Shown here in pieces: positions 35,766-36,335 of a stretch of 36,335 bases of DNA. The stretch spans positions 1 through 36,335 of the forward strand of contig CAJUBL010000026.1 of the NCBI GenBank assembly GCA_910584665.1, read 5' to 3'. Both the position numbers and the translations under genes were made by a program. The notes beneath the pieces are model-generated. The model made no database searches. It was not told the DNA's origin and worked only from the letters and a program-made list of their open reading frames with translations. The first letter of the stretch is position 1. Every line of letters starts with the position of its first letter. The DNA is from an uncultured Muribaculaceae bacterium. Lineage in GTDB: Bacteria; Bacteroidota; Bacteroidia; Bacteroidales; Muribaculaceae.

Positions 35766-35820
35766 TATAAATATCGGCGCGGTTGGTAAAAATTGTTGGG
35801 GAAAGGAGCCGATATTTATA
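35766..35820. repeat. 13-bp perfect inverted repeat with a 29-bp spacer
   Basis: TATAAATATCGGC (35766-35778) and GCCGATATTTATA (35808-35820) are exact inverted copies. The repeat lies about 75 bp upstream of the operon's -7 box, in a gene-free region. It could be a split operator for the Xre protein, a hairpin, or a mobile-element end. From 35691 to 35937 nothing else gene-like is seen. Confidence 0.8.
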
Positions 35821-35937
35821 GGGATTTCGGGGAAAGTCGATGAATGGCAGGGGAAAGAAGCGATTATAAATAATATCCCCATTCGTAAAGTTTGTGAATA
35901 TCTGATTGATAGGCTTTTATGTGTGCATCTCTTTACA

Positions 35938-35945
35938 TAACTTTG
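35938..35945 (+). promoter_or_regulatory. -7 box (TAACTTTG) of a rightward transcript
   Basis: TAACTTTG is an exact match on the plus strand, divergent from the nine-gene operon. A leader of about 100 nt would follow before the ATG at 36053. A weak T-rich -33 region lies near 35915. Confidence 0.6.
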
Positions 35946-35951
35946 CCGTTG

Positions 35952-36058
35952 TATTGATAAGATGTCAATTGCAGAGACATCTTTTCAGATGGTAAATACG
36001 GGAATGCCTGCAACAATTCCCCGACGGCCATAACCGCTAAACGTTGAAAGCTATGGCG
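35952..36058 (+). promoter_or_regulatory. Structured 5' leader with three hairpins; the last covers the start codon
   Basis: Three successive stems can form: AAGATGTC (35959-35966) with GACATCTT (35976-35983) followed by a short T-run; GGGAAT (36000-36005) with ATTCCC (36016-36021); and GCCATA plus GCT (36027-36032, 36036-36038) with AGCTATGGC (36049-36057). The ATG at 36053-36055 is inside the last stem. This suggests control of translation or early termination. No known riboswitch is recognised. Confidence 0.45.
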
Positions 36059-36276
36059 GACAATTTTAATCTTCAACCAATGCAGGTATCAGGCTCGATG
36101 CCCGCGTCAACCACAAAAGAAATCCTCACCATCGAGGAAACAAAACCGCCAATCCAGACCGAGCAAAAGCCGATACGAAGTTCAACAACCTGCTCCACAC
36201 CACCCAAAAGGTCACGATCGACATGTTTTTCCACAAATACGAGGCTCAAGTGATCAATCTTGGTGCCGATAACTGA
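36053..36276 (+). pseudogene. Small ORF with a one-base deletion (about 74 aa when repaired)
   Basis: The ATG at 36053 opens MADNFNLQPMQVSGS and continues through TTKEILTIEETKPPIQTEQ. Adding one A to the A4 run near 36166 puts the following sequence in frame as ADTKFNNLLHTTQKVTI and DMFFHKYEAQVINLGADN, with a TGA at 36274-36276. The 224-nt length (one short of a multiple of three) agrees with a single deletion. As it stands, the first frame gives a basic, unlikely tail. I do not recognise the family. It may be real decay or a sequence error. It has its own promoter and structured leader. Confidence 0.5.
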
Positions 36277-36296
36277 CCGAGTGTAATAAGCAAATT

Positions 36297-36331
36297 TTAA
36301 ATCGACATTTTTCAGAAAAGTTAAATCGACA
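36297..36331. repeat. Direct repeat TTAAATCGACA with a 24-bp period at the right edge
   Basis: TTAAATCGACA occurs at 36297-36307 and 36321-36331, separated by 13 bases. Only two copies are visible before the window ends, so it could be the start of a longer array, a regulator-binding iteron or chance. Confidence 0.5.
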
Positions 36332-36335
36332 AGAT

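Overview
The window looks like a gut Bacteroidota chromosome, most likely Bacteroidales and possibly Muribaculaceae-like. The evidence is a PorU type IX secretion sortase, repeated TAnnTTTG-type -7 promoter boxes, the lack of clear Shine-Dalgarno sequences, and AT-rich leaders before otherwise GC-rich housekeeping genes. The family placement is an inference from gene style; no rRNA is present.

Layout, left to right. (1) 1-7236: an RHS polymorphic-toxin locus on the minus strand. A 2074-aa secreted RHS protein ends in a variable zinc-metallopeptidase-like tip (HEMAH). A small AT-rich lipoprotein gene follows, which is a candidate immunity protein. After that comes an orphan RHS core fragment without a start codon that leads into a different tip and runs off the left edge. 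(2) 7397-18608: ordinary core genes, namely a long-chain acyl-CoA synthetase, miaA, pepT, porU, argS, a Bax-inhibitor-1 family membrane protein with a very clear terminator behind it, and an ogt-type methyltransferase. (3) 18643-20527: the edge of an accessory island, with the 3' remnant of a tyrosine recombinase, a DNA-binding protein/Doc toxin pair whose genes overlap by 8 bp, and a decayed small ORF. (4) 20588-20895: a hairpin-rich island of short repeats with a 151-bp period. (5) 35658 down to 20896 on the minus strand: nine very tightly packed genes that probably form one operon. In transcription order they are an Xre regulator, a PLD-nuclease/SNF2 helicase, a large Eco57I/type ISP-like adenine methyltransferase, an unknown 333-aa protein, a DprA/Rossmann-like protein, a 216-aa protein broken by one extra base in a G6 tract, a 1208-aa STAND-like protein with a degenerate P-loop, a 99-aa acidic small protein, and a Schlafen-type AlbA_2/GHKL-like protein. 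(6) 35683-36335: a regulatory region with a 13-bp inverted repeat, a structured leader whose hairpin covers the start codon of a small frameshifted ORF, and a 24-bp direct repeat cut by the right edge.

The nine-gene cluster is the best candidate for an under-described system. The helicase-PLD and methylase recall DISARM, type ISP and helicase-methylase-ATPase loci. The DprA-like, STAND-like, 99-aa and Schlafen-like genes behind them do not match any one textbook system that I can name with certainty. An anti-phage or restriction role is an inference from family content and from the neighbouring integrase remnant and Doc module. The RHS locus is a second, separate conflict system, probably aimed at neighbouring bacteria.
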